This document shows positions 11,779-23,176 of a DNA stretch of 64,000 nucleotides, piece after piece; positions within the stretch are counted from its first letter, which is position 1; every line of letters begins with the position of its first letter. The DNA is taken from NCBI GenBank assembly GCA_028532985.1, contig JANCIK010000007.1, positions 3,162,001 through 3,226,000 of the forward strand, read 5' to 3'. This stretch comes from Stropharia rugosoannulata. Its lineage: Eukaryota > Basidiomycota > Agaricomycetes > Agaricales > Strophariaceae. Both the position numbers and the translations under genes were made by a program. The notes below the pieces were generated by a model. That model searched no databases. It saw only the letters and a list, made by a program, of their open reading frames with translations, and was not told where the DNA came from.

Positions 11779-12692
11779 TATGAGAATGGGGCACCGTCCA
11801 GTGTACCCAGACCAGACAAGCTTCAAGCTTCAATATTCGACAGGTGTTCAAGATTCTGCAAGTCAAAGCAATCATGACCAGGGTGGAACACGCGTCCCCT
11901 GTCGAGTCATTCCCCCGTCGTCCTCCGAAGTCCCCAGCCCACCATAGCAGTGAACCAACACATCAGGAGCAACACCATCATTCTGCGTTCATTGCATGTA
12001 ATGACCGCTGTAAATCTGTCATCGACAACGGTTAGTTGCTTGCTTTACTCTACTATCCACGTATTTCTGAGAAATACAGCTCCGATATTTTTCAGCGTAG
12101 GGTTTTCTTTACCACAACGTTCAACACTGATCGGACCTGTCCCGGGAGATAGTGAATGAACTTCGTGTACCGACGCAGGACTAGGCTGATCAGCGCCTCA
12201 GGCCAATGTATAACCTGGAGTTTGGTATGAACAGCCAGCCGTTTTGACTACATAAATAGTACTTACACAAAATACATGTTCAAATTGGTGTACATATGCA
12301 TTGTAAGTATGTCATGGCCATGCTCAAGAGATAAGTAACGCTAAGCGTTAAGTACCATGAGGTCTGTGAGGAGTGAGACAACACCCTCAAAATCAAATCA
12401 GACGTCGTAGATAAATAGATAAAGAAAGAAAGAGATAGATAAAGAAAAAAAGCTAGATACACAATAAGAGCAGACACCCGCACAAGTCCGAATAGTCATA
12501 TGTACATACTTGAAAGAGAGAAAGAAACTGCGACCAGCACTCATTTTCCCTGTTCCCTCCTCTTTCCCCCTCCTTTTTCTCACTCCCCAACCTCTCCCGT
12601 CAGTCTCCCCGTCCACCCTTTTGTGTTCTCCCCCCTTTTCCTTGCATACTATCCCCACCGTGGGGTAGGAACTGGGGCAGACCTAGGGAAGC
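11779..12692. other. Intergenic with a pyrimidine-rich tract
   Basis: Holds the convergent 3' flanks of the membrane-protein and AT-hook genes. A purine/pyrimidine-skewed stretch occurs around 12415-12450 (aaagaaagaaagag type) and a C/T-rich stretch at about 12540-12650. No gene is supported. Confidence 0.45.
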
Positions 12693-13664
12693 CTACTTCG
12701 CACCACCCACCGACGACCGTGTCACCCTCGTCGACTTGGACACCGGTTTGGCACTTTTAGCAGAGGCGGTCCCGTCGGCCATCTCCACGTCCCCTCCTGC
12801 GTCTTTAACCCCGTCTTTGGCTCCCTCTCCCGTCTTCTCGACTTCAGTGGGGGTGGGATCAGCGCCTACTGCAGTCGGTGGGGGCTGCACCTTGCGCGGC
12901 CTCCCGGGCTTCCTCTTCTCAGGTACGGGCGCGGGCGCGCTCGTGGTCGTTGCGGCCTCCCCGGCTGGCAGAGGCGCGGACGTGGTTGTCGCAGTCGCAG
13001 CGTCACCCGTCGCTGGGGCGGCTGCAGGTGCAGCCTTCGCGTCACCTGCAGCAGCGGTAGAGGTAGACGCAGCAGGCTTGGCCTTGGGCGGTCTCCCGCG
13101 CTTCTTCGGGGCCGGCTTTTCCCCCTCCTCCTTCGTCTCCTCGGGCTTGTCTGTTTTTCCTGCGTCGTCTTTTGCAGCTTCTGCGCTCGGCTCAGCAGGA
13201 GCAGCAACATCGTCGACCCGGGCGCGCTTCGCGGCAGGCTCTGTCTCCTCCCCGGCCTCTCCCTCCTTCGCCGCGGCACCGTTAGCAGCAGGTGCCACGG
13301 GCTCAGCAGGAGCAGGGGGTTCAGCAACCGCCGCTGTGGTAGTCTCAGCGACAGCTTCAGTCGCCTCAGTCGTGGCGGGCCGCTCGCGCTTCTCGCCGAC
13401 CTGCGCTGGTGCGCCTTCTTTTGTCGTGTCCTCAGCACCTTCAGGTGCACTAGCTGCGGTCGCATCAGCTACAGGCTCTACAGGTGCAACAGCAGTCGTG
13501 TCCGCTGCCACAGCGGGAACCTGCGGGACATCGGTCGTGGTAGGTGGAGCTGTGGGAGAGGGAGGGGTCAGCGCTGGTTGATCTTACGTGACAAGGGTGA
13601 GGGGAAGGACGGGGGAGCAACTGGGAGGGGAGGGGGACGTACGGGGTGCACTAGGCGTCGACAT
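12693..13664 (-). CDS. AT-hook DNA-binding nuclear protein
   Basis: Two exons, 13664-13643 and 13549-12693, with a 93-nt GTACGT...CCACAG intron in phase 1, give 292 aa. The protein is almost wholly low-complexity Ala/Pro/Thr/Glu. It has two AT-hook cores: KKRGRPPKAK at about 156-165 and KRKPGRPRKV at about 219-228, each with the GRP tripeptide that inserts into the AT minor groove. KRAR at about 115-118 is a likely nuclear signal. The composition resembles HMGA-like architectural chromatin proteins. The tiny first exon supplies ATG and MSTPSAP, and without it the frame would start internally. High GC gives a long open frame on the opposite strand (12736-13581), which is a shadow. Confidence 0.78.
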
Positions 13665-15295
13665 TCTTTCGTTCCCTTATGCTCTTGATTTTGGTTTTAG
13701 TTGGGTTTGGCTCCTTGTCCGGTGTTGTTGATGTCGGGATAGTCACAGACGGGCAGGTTATGCGGTTAGGCCTGTTGGTGGGTCTGTCTTGCTGTTGATA
13801 GTCGATAGTTCAAGCGCTAACGCCGTGGCTGGCGTGTTGGAACGCGGGATGGTAGGTGTAGAGGCGGTCTTAGGTAAGTAGGACACGCAAGGCGCGCGCA
13901 GATACTATCTCAGGTGTTCGGTGACCAGTTGTTCTGTTTGAGATTCGGTCGGCAGAGATAGGTTGTGTGGTTACGTTACTATGCGCAGTAAGGGAGAGTC
14001 CAGAGGGAGGAGGGAAGCTGGAAGCTCGAGAGAGAGACAAGCTCGTAAGCAAGGAAAGGTAAGACCCGGCGTAGCCCCCAAACCACACGCTCACGCCACC
14101 GCCTCACCCACAACCGCCCCGCCCGTCCGCCGGCCGTCCGCCGTAGCGCGCACGGACCCGCGCTCTTATCCCCGCCGCGCCCCCTTTATAAATAAATCAA
14201 GCGCCCACACGGTGATTGCGCGCCTGCTGCCGTCCCTGGGCGGGAACCAAACCGCGTTGCTCAGGCCACGATGAGAGCCTCGTAAAACGTCTCAAACTTA
14301 TTTGAGTCACTGGCTGTACTTGGTATATAGGCAAAAGCCCCCCATGGCGCCTTTGACATAATTGATGACCACTGAACATGTACTGGAGCGCAGGATAACA
14401 ATTATACTCTAGCAGTTCATGCAGAACAGATTTCCAGAGGGATGATTGTTTCACTCTGCCGTCCTTACTTGTCAGACAAGAGCCAAGGCAGAGTAAAAAA
14501 CACTTGCTGCTCATCTTTAAGTCTTTGAACATGTCCCCATTTTCCGACCAATTTCATTGAGAAACAAAGGCAAGGTCCACCAGGGAATCGATTGAACATA
14601 ATAAGGACATTTACTCACTCCAGCAAATTTTGAAATCTGGCATGTACAACCATTCTGGAAGGCAGTATTCTGGCGAATCACACAATATAAGAAATTATTA
14701 TTGCTGAGATGAGAGGGACTATTTACTTAATCTACTTCTCAAATGTTCCTCAAAAGCAGTTCTTCGTCGGGTCAGGGCAATGAATGGCAAGGGAAATATT
14801 TATTTGATTATTTATACAGTTGATGGTAAAATTCTCTCTTCTTTAGAAAATATTCTGAGACATTACATTGAGCCACATCAAATGCAAGAGGTATCCACGG
14901 CGCTTCTTGATCAAGAAGTGCATAGAAAAGGCGGATGCAGAACTCTCAATTCGGAATTTGACAAAGTGGTCTCAAGCGGTTAGCATACTCTATATCATTA
15001 ATCTACGTCAAGATATATCCCCTGGCATATATGTATAGAGGGATATCTATATTTAATCTGTCAAGCCTTCTGTGCCTCGCAATGCTCAGCGCCCATGGGT
15101 TCTGTACAGTAGGTGCTATTCGGTCACTCTGGATACTGCTGTTGATGTGATGCTAGCACACTGTTAAATGGGCTGACAGTATAGAATGGTTGCATTTAAT
15201 ATTCCATATACATGCTATTTCCAGAACTAACTAAGTGTCCGCGTCCATTTCTGCCTTCATTGAACCCCGCTATCTTTTTGCACACTCTGACTACA
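13665..15295. other. AT-hook gene promoter side and intergenic DNA
   Basis: GC-rich upstream sequence to about 14280, then AT-rich DNA. No complete gene is evident. Short frames around 14197-14532 and 14780-14983 show no motif. A degenerate splice-like minus-strand segment near 14630-14700 resembles the exon borders of the small secreted genes to the right, but could not be aligned to them. Confidence 0.35.
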
Positions 15296-15850
15296 TCACT
15301 CGCAGAATACAAACTCTATCGACCACTGCACACCGAGTCCGAATGTCTTGCCCATCCAAGGTTTAATAGTGGCAGCTGCTTCTGCGGCCGTCCAGTTATT
15401 AAACCACGGTTGTGATTGGATGTAAAAGGCGTCGTCGGATGTTTGGATGAATTGTATTTCCTGTAAATCCCCACATAAACAAGTGACACAGGGCACATAT
15501 TACAAGGGCGCTGGACTCACTCCTGTGCTCTGTCCGTACGAGGGTCGACCTACCGAGTAACCCTCGGTCGTGGAGAAGTATGATATGCATCCACTTAAAG
15601 CTATTCACACAACATTACTAGCCATAAAGCTCGGTGTTTGTGTTAACGTACTGTCGAATATCGCGGTTGGGATGTCGGTTGTTTCTTCACTGAGAGGAGT
15701 AATGGGCCTTAATATGTACTCGCATGAGGTAGATTCTATGCCAGTTGGTGCTGAATATCCTAGAGACGATGCAGGTTTACACCATAGGGAAAGTATAACT
15801 GACAGAGGAAGAAGAACACTGTTTAGATAAGTGCTTATACATGCATACAT
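15296..15850 (-). CDS. Small secreted protein with SCEYIL motif, copy 1 (intact)
   Basis: Three exons, 15850-15652, 15600-15521 and 15460-15296, encode 147 aa. The introns are 51 and 60 nt, with donors GTACGT and GTGAGT. An N-terminal hydrophobic leader (SVLLPLSVILSLWC) is followed by SCEYILRP, then LSGCISYFSTTEG, then FYIQSQPWF, and the C-terminus WSIEFVFCE. Intron positions and phases (1, then 0) match the neighbour at 16409-17002 exactly, which validates the model. The conserved cysteine in SCEYIL and the one near the C-terminus could pair. I do not recognise the family. A secreted or cell-surface role is inferred only from the leader. Confidence 0.68.
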
Positions 15851-16408
15851 GGCGGATACGGAGGAATTGTGACGACAGACACTTGTGAAAACAGGAAATA
15901 TATATAGGGAGTTTATTGATCAAAGCATTGATATCCACTGACACTCTGGAAAGACCTCGGCAAAGAAGCTAAATATAACTCCTGCAGAAGTCATAGATTC
16001 ACTGCAATCTGTCAATATATTCTATGAATGATCACAAAATATTGATGCAGAGCTGTTGCGGCTTAATATACCCTTATAATTGTGTACTTTCTTGAGCTTT
16101 GGTGTATAATATTATTACCGTGAGAGAACAACTTACTCGTCCAATGGGAGAATAGTACAGCCTTAGTTCCATAAGACAGATCGATGTCTTGATACATCTT
16201 ACATATATTACAAGAAAAAAATTTGCTTTCAATAAGATATCATTTATCGTGACGTGGTCGTGGAATGTAAATATGCCCGCAGGCTGCGATGGCCTTGAGT
16301 CAAAGTACATGGTCGTAATGATGTATATCGACAACTTGCAATCTAAAGCTACTTGTCTCGTGTATTGCGTAGTGACTCCATATCATAACACATAGAGGTT
16401 ATAATGAT

Positions 16409-17002
16409 TTATGCGTCGCAAAAGGAGAAGTCGATGGACCAGGTAGAATTTGTCACGATTTATAGGGACCCAGACCATGGTGATACTACGGATGCAGTTT
16501 CAACAGCTGTCATGCCGGCGAACCAGGGAGATGATTGAACATAATATCTGCCATCAGTCCCTCTCATATATGAAAGTATCTGTAGTACATTATTAAATTC
16601 CACGCCCACAACGAGTAAAAATAATAATGAAGACATTCACTCACGCCCGTGTTACAATCCAAATTATAATTTGGTTCTGTCTCTCCCTGTAGATAAGCAA
16701 AATAGTCAACCATGCCACTCAGTACGACTGTTAATATGCAGCAAACTGTGATAAGCTTAACGCCCATAAAATCATGTGTGTAGATATAGAACATACTTAC
16801 CATCCATCAGGTACGAGTCTATGGGGATCGTATCATCGAGCATGTCCAACGGATTTAAAATGTACTCGCAAGATGGTGCCGCAGTTCCAGGTGGTGCTGC
16901 CCCTCCTATGGATGACGCCATCTGGAAAAAGAAAGAAAGTTCAACAGCTACTAGTACTAATAGCAGGCCCATCAATTTTTGAAAAGTTGAATGTACAAGC
17001 AT
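16409..17002 (-). pseudogene. Small secreted protein with SCEYIL motif, copy 2 (premature stop)
   Basis: Paralogue of 15296-15850 with the same three-exon layout: 17002-16801, 16727-16645 and 16579-16409. The leader is LMGLLLVLVAVELSFFF, then SCEYILNP, LSGMVDYFAYLQGE and YYVQSSPWF. A TAA at 16460-16462 interrupts the frame after SPWSGSL. The same frame then continues for 16 codons with a recognisable C-terminus (STWSIDFSFCDA, matching WSIEFVFCE of copy 1) and stops at 16409. The copy is either a recent nonsense pseudogene, a protein truncated by 16 residues, or a readthrough product. The last cysteine is lost if translation stops at the TAA. Confidence 0.62.
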
Positions 17003-17610
17003 ACTGGAATGAGGACAAGACGAATGTCGGGGATTATCTGTGATTAAATACAGTTTTCGTCTGTGTAAAGCGGTGTAATGTGTACGGGGCTAAACAAAAA
17101 CAAAAACAAAACGCGTATCAATAGCGAGCAGAACCGGAACTTAGTTTGATACAGCGACTAAACGAGAGGTATGCTCGAAAGTGTTCTGAAGATATCCTGA
17201 AACTGAAACACTAGAAGAACAAATACGGGTTATCCGTGGCTCTTGTTTATTAAAAGTACAGTATGGTGCCTTTGTAATAGCCAGCTTCCTGATGAATGGG
17301 TCTCCTCAGGAAGTAAGATTACTTTGTTCTCTGGGCCAATTATCAGACCACTATTTATAGCAGAACATCAGTACTTCTCCATGTGATCCATAAATCAATC
17401 TTCCTGTGCCTTTCACTGCTCAGGGCACTCCGTACAGCACGCAATATCCAGTCATTTAATATTTATACATAGCTCTGTAGACAATGAATCTGGACCGCAT
17501 ATTATTATCAGATGGGCTACGTGATGATGTCGGAAATTTTAAAGTCAAAACAGATACATTGAATAGAGTTGTTTATTTCAGACGCTTAGCCCTACTAAGT
17601 ATACACCTAT
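17003..17610. other. Intergenic
   Basis: Upstream region of the SCEYIL copy 2 gene and the 3' flank of the 17611-19265 gene. AT-rich, with a caaaaacaaaaacaaaa stretch at about 17093-17110. No gene was seen. Confidence 0.45.
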
Positions 17611-19265
17611 CTATATGTTAACATCAGAACTAGTACGTGAATGGTACGTTGGCGGTGCATCCAGGATCGATTGTTCCCCAGCGCTGACATTTTCAGAAGG
17701 CCAGGACGATCTAGATTGATACTGAGGCACTAAAGTGGTGGTCGTCACCGAAGATGTGCTACTCTGTGCTGGAGGCGTCAAGATGCCCAACCTCCTTTGC
17801 ACAGACGGCAAATGGTTCTGTCCGTTTTGCGAAGCTGTCATGATATCGTGTATTTCTGGCCCTGTAGCGTCGACGGGAGACTGCGTTCTGTTCTTAGAGT
17901 CTATCCGCTTCTGCGCGGCAGTCGTGATTCTACCCCATAGTCGCCCAAAGCGAAACGGCCTTGGTGTGGTAGATACCAGGGTTGACCGCGCTGTACATAG
18001 CCCATCAGCTGTTATTCTTTTGCATCAGTATCTGGACTTACATCGGTTGGGAAAAAGAGACCCCTCGTCATCTAATCCAACCCAGAATCTTCCAGGAGAC
18101 CGTTTCCTGCGGTAAAACCACACGCACAATGCGCTTATTATTATGAAGATAAATGTAGACCCCGACACAACGCCTGCGAGAAGCTGCGTGTCTGGTCTTT
18201 CCCCTTGTGTACTTGGAACAACACCGTTTGGCGGTGTACCAGAGGCAGGTGAAGTGCCGTGTCCAGTGGGTAACATTGAAAGTGTTTGGGTACCAGTGGG
18301 GCTACCAGTACGCGAGTTACCCGGGCCGTCACCGACGGGGGTGCTAAGGAAAAGGCGTGATGTTTGCGCTGTTAAACCTGTTCCATCGGCTAAAGATGGG
18401 CTACCTAATAACACGATCATTTATTATCAGCATACAAGCTAAGATTCGATAATTTACATCAATTCTGACCTGTGACGGAAATAGTATCGGATGTGGACGA
18501 AGTGGGCAGAGGTTGACCCGTTATGGGTGGCTGCTCTGATGTGTGCGATGGTTGACTAGAGACCTCAGTGTCTTGAGGGGGTGCCGCGGCATTGGTGGTT
18601 ACTGGTGGGATTATTTCATCTCCAGAGGACTGCACTGGGGGTAACACAGTGGTGGTAGACGGTAAAACAGTTGTTGATGAGGGTAACACAGTAGGGGAAG
18701 AGGGAGGCGCAGCGCTAGAGGAGGTGCTAGTCTCTGGTGGAGGGAGTTGAACGTCTGCCCTGTTTAAGGACACAGGCTCCGTGTTGCTATTAGAAGACAA
18801 AAGCAGACCTCCGAATAGGAAGCTTGTTCCAAGTGAATCCCCAACGTAGCTGATGACGACGCTGTGCGGTCCCATCGTAGACAGAGTCGACGAGATAAAG
18901 CTACTGTCTACTGTTGCTTGGGTATCAGCTACATGAGAAACAACTGAGACTTTGTTGCCGTCCACGCTATATTCCACAATAACATTGCCGCTTCCAGCTG
19001 GGATAGTGGCCTGTACACTGAATGTGACGCCTAGAAACCGACAGTCAACAGGGAGCTCTCAAATTTGGTACTTGGAAACTTTGTCTGAGTTAGACGTACC
19101 CGTGAACTCGAATGAAAGTGCAGCTCCAGGCGTATCTGTAGCATGTACAGTGCTTGAGGAGCTGACATTCTGAGCAGCAGGGTTCTGCTCGGATGTCCAG
19201 TTTCCTGTGTACACAATGTTGGTGTCCTCGTCAAAGAACAGGCCGAACCGCGCTTGGGATGACAT
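17611..19265 (-). CDS. Single-pass membrane protein with beta-rich ectodomain, Ser/Thr/Pro stalk and PPTY tail
   Basis: Four exons, 19265-19100, 19030-18470, 18404-18042 and 17990-17611, all joined in phase 1, give 489 aa. The ectodomain contains IVYTGNWTSEQN, then SFEFTG, VTFSVQATIPAG and VEYSVDG. This is the signature of a widespread basidiomycete galactose-binding-like or jelly-roll surface domain. A long Ser/Thr/Pro stalk with VLPSSTT-type repeats follows, then a hydrophobic helix (STFIFIIISALCVWFY), the basic RRKR stop-transfer, and a cytoplasmic tail ending ILDAPPTYHSRTSS. The predicted start (MSSQARFGLFF) lacks a classical signal peptide, so a further 5' exon is possible. The function is unknown; sensing or cell-wall contact is inference. 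It is related to the gene at 10398-11778. Confidence 0.72.
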
Positions 19266-20424
19266 AGCGTCTTTGCTTTGAGTTTCAACGGAAAAAGGAC
19301 TGTTTGAAATTGGTACACTTATAACTGGACGATGACACCTGTTTGCTATTTTTAGCGACTATGAGAACATTGTCGAACCAAAAATACTTCCACTGTATAG
19401 GGCTATGTCTGCCATACGATAAGGGACTTGTTTATTTTAAGCTCATATTCTCCGTGTTCTGATGCACGTATGACGTTTTGATTGATTTTACAAACGTGTA
19501 TATGTATTACGAAGATCCTGGTATCACAGGATATGGAATATGTTACATACACAAATAATTATCATCTTACACGTTGTCTTGCTGAGCACTTCTTTCTCTG
19601 TCCTTTGCGGTGCAACTTAGGGCGAGTGATGATTGACTGATGAACATGATTGCTCAAGAGATAAGGCTAAATATATTTTAATTTGAGATAAGTTGCCGTT
19701 CGTTCACAGTCTTAATGACGAGGGCGAGGAGAGCCTTTGGCAAACTTCGAATCACACGACCCCGGCATGTCTGGTTCAATAATTTGGATGTTGTGAGAGA
19801 GGTAAAGGAGTTCACGCACACGTCCTACCCCACAGTCTTCCTGTGCTGCAACGGTACGGTGCTGATATACTGCCGTCAACTATATCACCCAGCTTACCAA
19901 TGATTGAACTGCGGTGAAAATATCTAGGATACTTAAATATTCAGCCAGTTCTATCCAGTCTATGCACGCCCTTTCCATTGCAGCAACAGAAGTACTTCGC
20001 CTGTGCTGTAAAATTAAGTTGCCCGTAATTAACTGCTTGCATTCAAAAGCTTTGTTAGCAGCCTTTACATACGTCTCCAGCCCCAGTACTATATTTGGGC
20101 GTAACGCCGACTTTACATGGATTCCTGAGTGAATATTTTGGGACTGTTTCAAAAGGGTCAAAAGTCTACCGTATGACAAGACTAGGTAGAACGACTACTA
20201 GACACTTTCCCCGGCATTCACCACAATTACAATGTCAATGACTATGCATCCTACACCACAGGCTGTACCTATGTTCAAGAAGCTACATTCAATGGTGATC
20301 AACTACAGTCAAGACTCAAGTTCAAAGCTTCACATCCCTCCTAATGGCTATCAACAACTAAGTTCCGCAGCTCGTGTGGAATTGAAATTCGAGGAAGTAA
20401 ATACTCAATGGGCGGGTATACTCC
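19266..20424. other. Intergenic, no gene supported
   Basis: A 99-codon minus-strand frame (20179-19880) has protein-like composition but no homologue within the window, no splice support and no motif, so it is not called. The rest is AT-rich. Confidence 0.4.
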
Positions 20425-20796
20425 TCAAGAAGGTCCATCAGCCGGATTTTGCTTGCTTGGTACGTAGCGCATCACAAAAGCGCATCGATGAGCGGTCACG
20501 ATGTCGTGAATGCGACGGAAGACAACATTGGTGGGCTTGTTCCTGCTCTTTCCATTGCGCCAGCCGCCTAAAACTCCTTGATTATCCCCGTGAATTATGA
20601 CGTGCATTCCGGGGGTGAACATCGTGGAAAGAGAGCGCACGATGAATTCAAACCCGACCGCCTCTGGCCATCCAATATCGCGTTGGTCAGCATTCCACCC
20701 AGGAAGAAGCCTCCATGCCCGCCAGGCTTCTTTGGGGTTCATGAGCCATGTCAGTTGGTCTATATTAAACCGCCTCATGGCGAAAACACAAGCCAC
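20425..20796 (-). pseudogene. RNase H fragment of a DIRS/Ngaro-type retroelement
   Basis: The minus-strand frame matches the RNase H end of the full element at 32594-34594 almost motif for motif. AWRLLPGWNADQRDIGW corresponds to AWKLVPGWKTDQRDIGW, HGDNQGVLGGW to YGDNQGIVDGW, and NKPTNVVFRRIH is identical. No RT core, gag or recombinase flanks it, so it is a truncated relic. Its left part (from about 20747 rightwards) merges into sequence shared with cassette 2 at 44085, so the relic abuts the cassette edge. Confidence 0.75.
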
Positions 20797-21199
20797 TAGA
20801 CATGTAGTGGTTTTTCCAGCATACCGAATGTTACCAAAACTAAAACTAAGACAACTACTGACCTTTGCTGAGTAAGGAGCGTTACAAAGTACGCCAATAC
20901 ACCGTACAGTACATCTATTGGTAGATTATCTCTTCGTATAATAGACATGATAAAAATAACGACATAATAAAAATAACTTAGGGATTGCCTGGCTTAAAAT
21001 AGACAATCAAACGCGTTTGACACGTTCCCGACCTATGTGGTCCGATGATCAGTGCTGCCATTCTTCTTTCCTTCCCCACCTACGATCTGACCGAGTTCAC
21101 AATGTAAGCACTTCGTACTGATGCACGACGCATTGCTCACCGGACACCTTATTGTGTACAGCATAACACATTTTCCAACGACACGTACATTACCCAACG
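20747..21199 (+). repeat. Cassette 1 upstream flank (promoter region of HET copy 1)
   Basis: Shares long similarity with 44085-44537 and, from its right half, with about 50290-50522. The shared sequence includes the stretch ending in the ATG context gatgtcgaatg. It presumably holds the HET promoter. The homology begins abruptly at catgtcagttg in copies 1 and 2. Confidence 0.65.
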
Positions 21200-23176
21200 A
21201 TGTCGAATGTGCACACTCCTGCATCGATAGGTTTCGAGAGTCCAAAGGCTCGAGGACTACTTACAGCGCTGGCAAATTTGGTCAAGCCCATGGTGTATGA
21301 GTGCATGTCTTCGGGTACGTCCTCGAATACTGTATGATGTTATTGAAATCAAGTTGAATCGCAATCGATCTTAGATAATCAGCGTAGCCAGCCTGCCGCA
21401 CACGCTAGTAAGTGTCCTTGAATATATTGTCTCAACTTGCTATTTGACATTTGGATAGGCCGCAGCTGTTATGGACAAAGTCCTGAGCTTCAATTTGTGA
21501 ACTGTCTGAAGGAATTTATTGCGGAGACTGTTGAAGAATGCCGTATGACTGAATCAGCTCCACAATCCAATCCGAATGTCACAGATACTTCATCTCCAAT
21601 GTCTCCTGTTCTTCTACCTGTCAACGTAATTGAGGACATCAACAGACCGCGTGTTATACCAACACAGTGTACGTTTATCGAAGTAGATTATTCCAGTTGA
21701 CTGATACATTCTAGTTCGACAAGTGTTCAAAGACCGTGTTTCGAGGATCCTCCGCGAACATGTATCCTCTATGCCAACGCGACTATTGGCGTTTGATTCA
21801 GTTGGATCGCAAATTCGACTTGTCGGCCACCGTGAAGCATTCCTATTTTTAGCTGAAAAAATATTCGCGGACGTGGATGACCATACCCCCAATGTCCTGT
21901 ATGGTCTAGAAAAGCTTTTCGGGAATGATCCTACTGGCCAATTTTTGGATATCCACCCCAATGACCGACCTCATTCTTCAGCAAGATTCTTAGCTCATTA
22001 CATCAGAGGACATTCTCGATACACAATACTCTCTCACACATGGACAAAGGATACTTCTGGCGAGATTTCTTATCAGGACTGGCCCACACGAGAACTGAAT
22101 CCTAGTGGATATGAAAAGATAAGGAATTTCTGCAAAGCATCTGCTCGGGATCACGGGATCTCTCTAGGGTGGATTGACACTTGCTGCATTAACAAGGAGA
22201 GTAGTGCAGAACTGGACGAGGCCATTCGGTCCATGTATAAATGGTACCAAAAAGCCGCTATCTGCCTCATTTATCTTTCAGAGACAAACTCACAGGACGA
22301 TATGGCACAGGACTCATGGTTCACCAGGGGATGGACATTGCAAGAGCTTGTGGCACCCTCATACATCGCAGTGTACAACAAGAACTGGACTAAGCTGTCT
22401 GTCGACCAGGATGCAGTAGCAGCTGCTGCCGGAATCAAAGGACACGAAATTTTCTACTTTAATTATACACGGCAAAATGCGATCCCAATATCCCGACGAT
22501 TGCAAATGGCATGTGGGAGGCAGGTGACACGCGAAGAGGACACAGCCTACTCTCTAATGGGCCTTCTTGATGTCAGCATTCCAATAGCGTATGGTGAAGG
22601 TTCCCAGCGTGCCTTCTCTCGCCTGATGCGCGAAGTCATCAGCTCAACCAGGGACGTCATGGATATTTTTAACCGTGGCTACTCTGAAGAGAATCGGAAT
22701 ATCATCCCCAGTACCGTGGATGCCTATAAACATCGCTCAGATGCCTTTGATTTATATGGTGGTTATGGCTATGACCGGTCCAAACTGAATGACGTACTCC
22801 CAATTGAACCGTTCCTTCTCACGCACGTAGGGCTGCGTGTACACCTTCTTCTTGTCCCAGGCTTCCACAAAGCTAGCTTCAGTTCAGAATTGAACCGTGA
22901 ATATCAACCCTCAGGAGATTTGTACGGAGAAGTTTGGGACTATCTCTTATTAGACAAAATATTCAAAACAAAGGGCGGGATCAATGGTCACGCGGCGCTA
23001 TGGTGAGTTATTTGCACCATATTCCCACGCGTCCCCCCCCCCCCAACTGATGTGATCGCCCCCGCCCCGACTCATACATCAGAGTGGTAATTTCAATTAC
23101 AGAGTACGGGTACTCATTTAAATATGCCTATGTACTAGATAGATTCAATATTGCTTGATATAAGTACAAAAATCTA

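Noticed and set aside
12736..13581. 281-codon plus-strand frame opposite the AT-hook gene
   Set aside because: It is an Ala/Ser/Gly-rich shadow of a GC-rich low-complexity gene; the minus strand has AT-hook motifs and a clean splice.
19880..20179. 99-codon minus-strand frame with protein-like composition
   Set aside because: No motif, no splice partner and no second copy within the window; cannot be told from chance.
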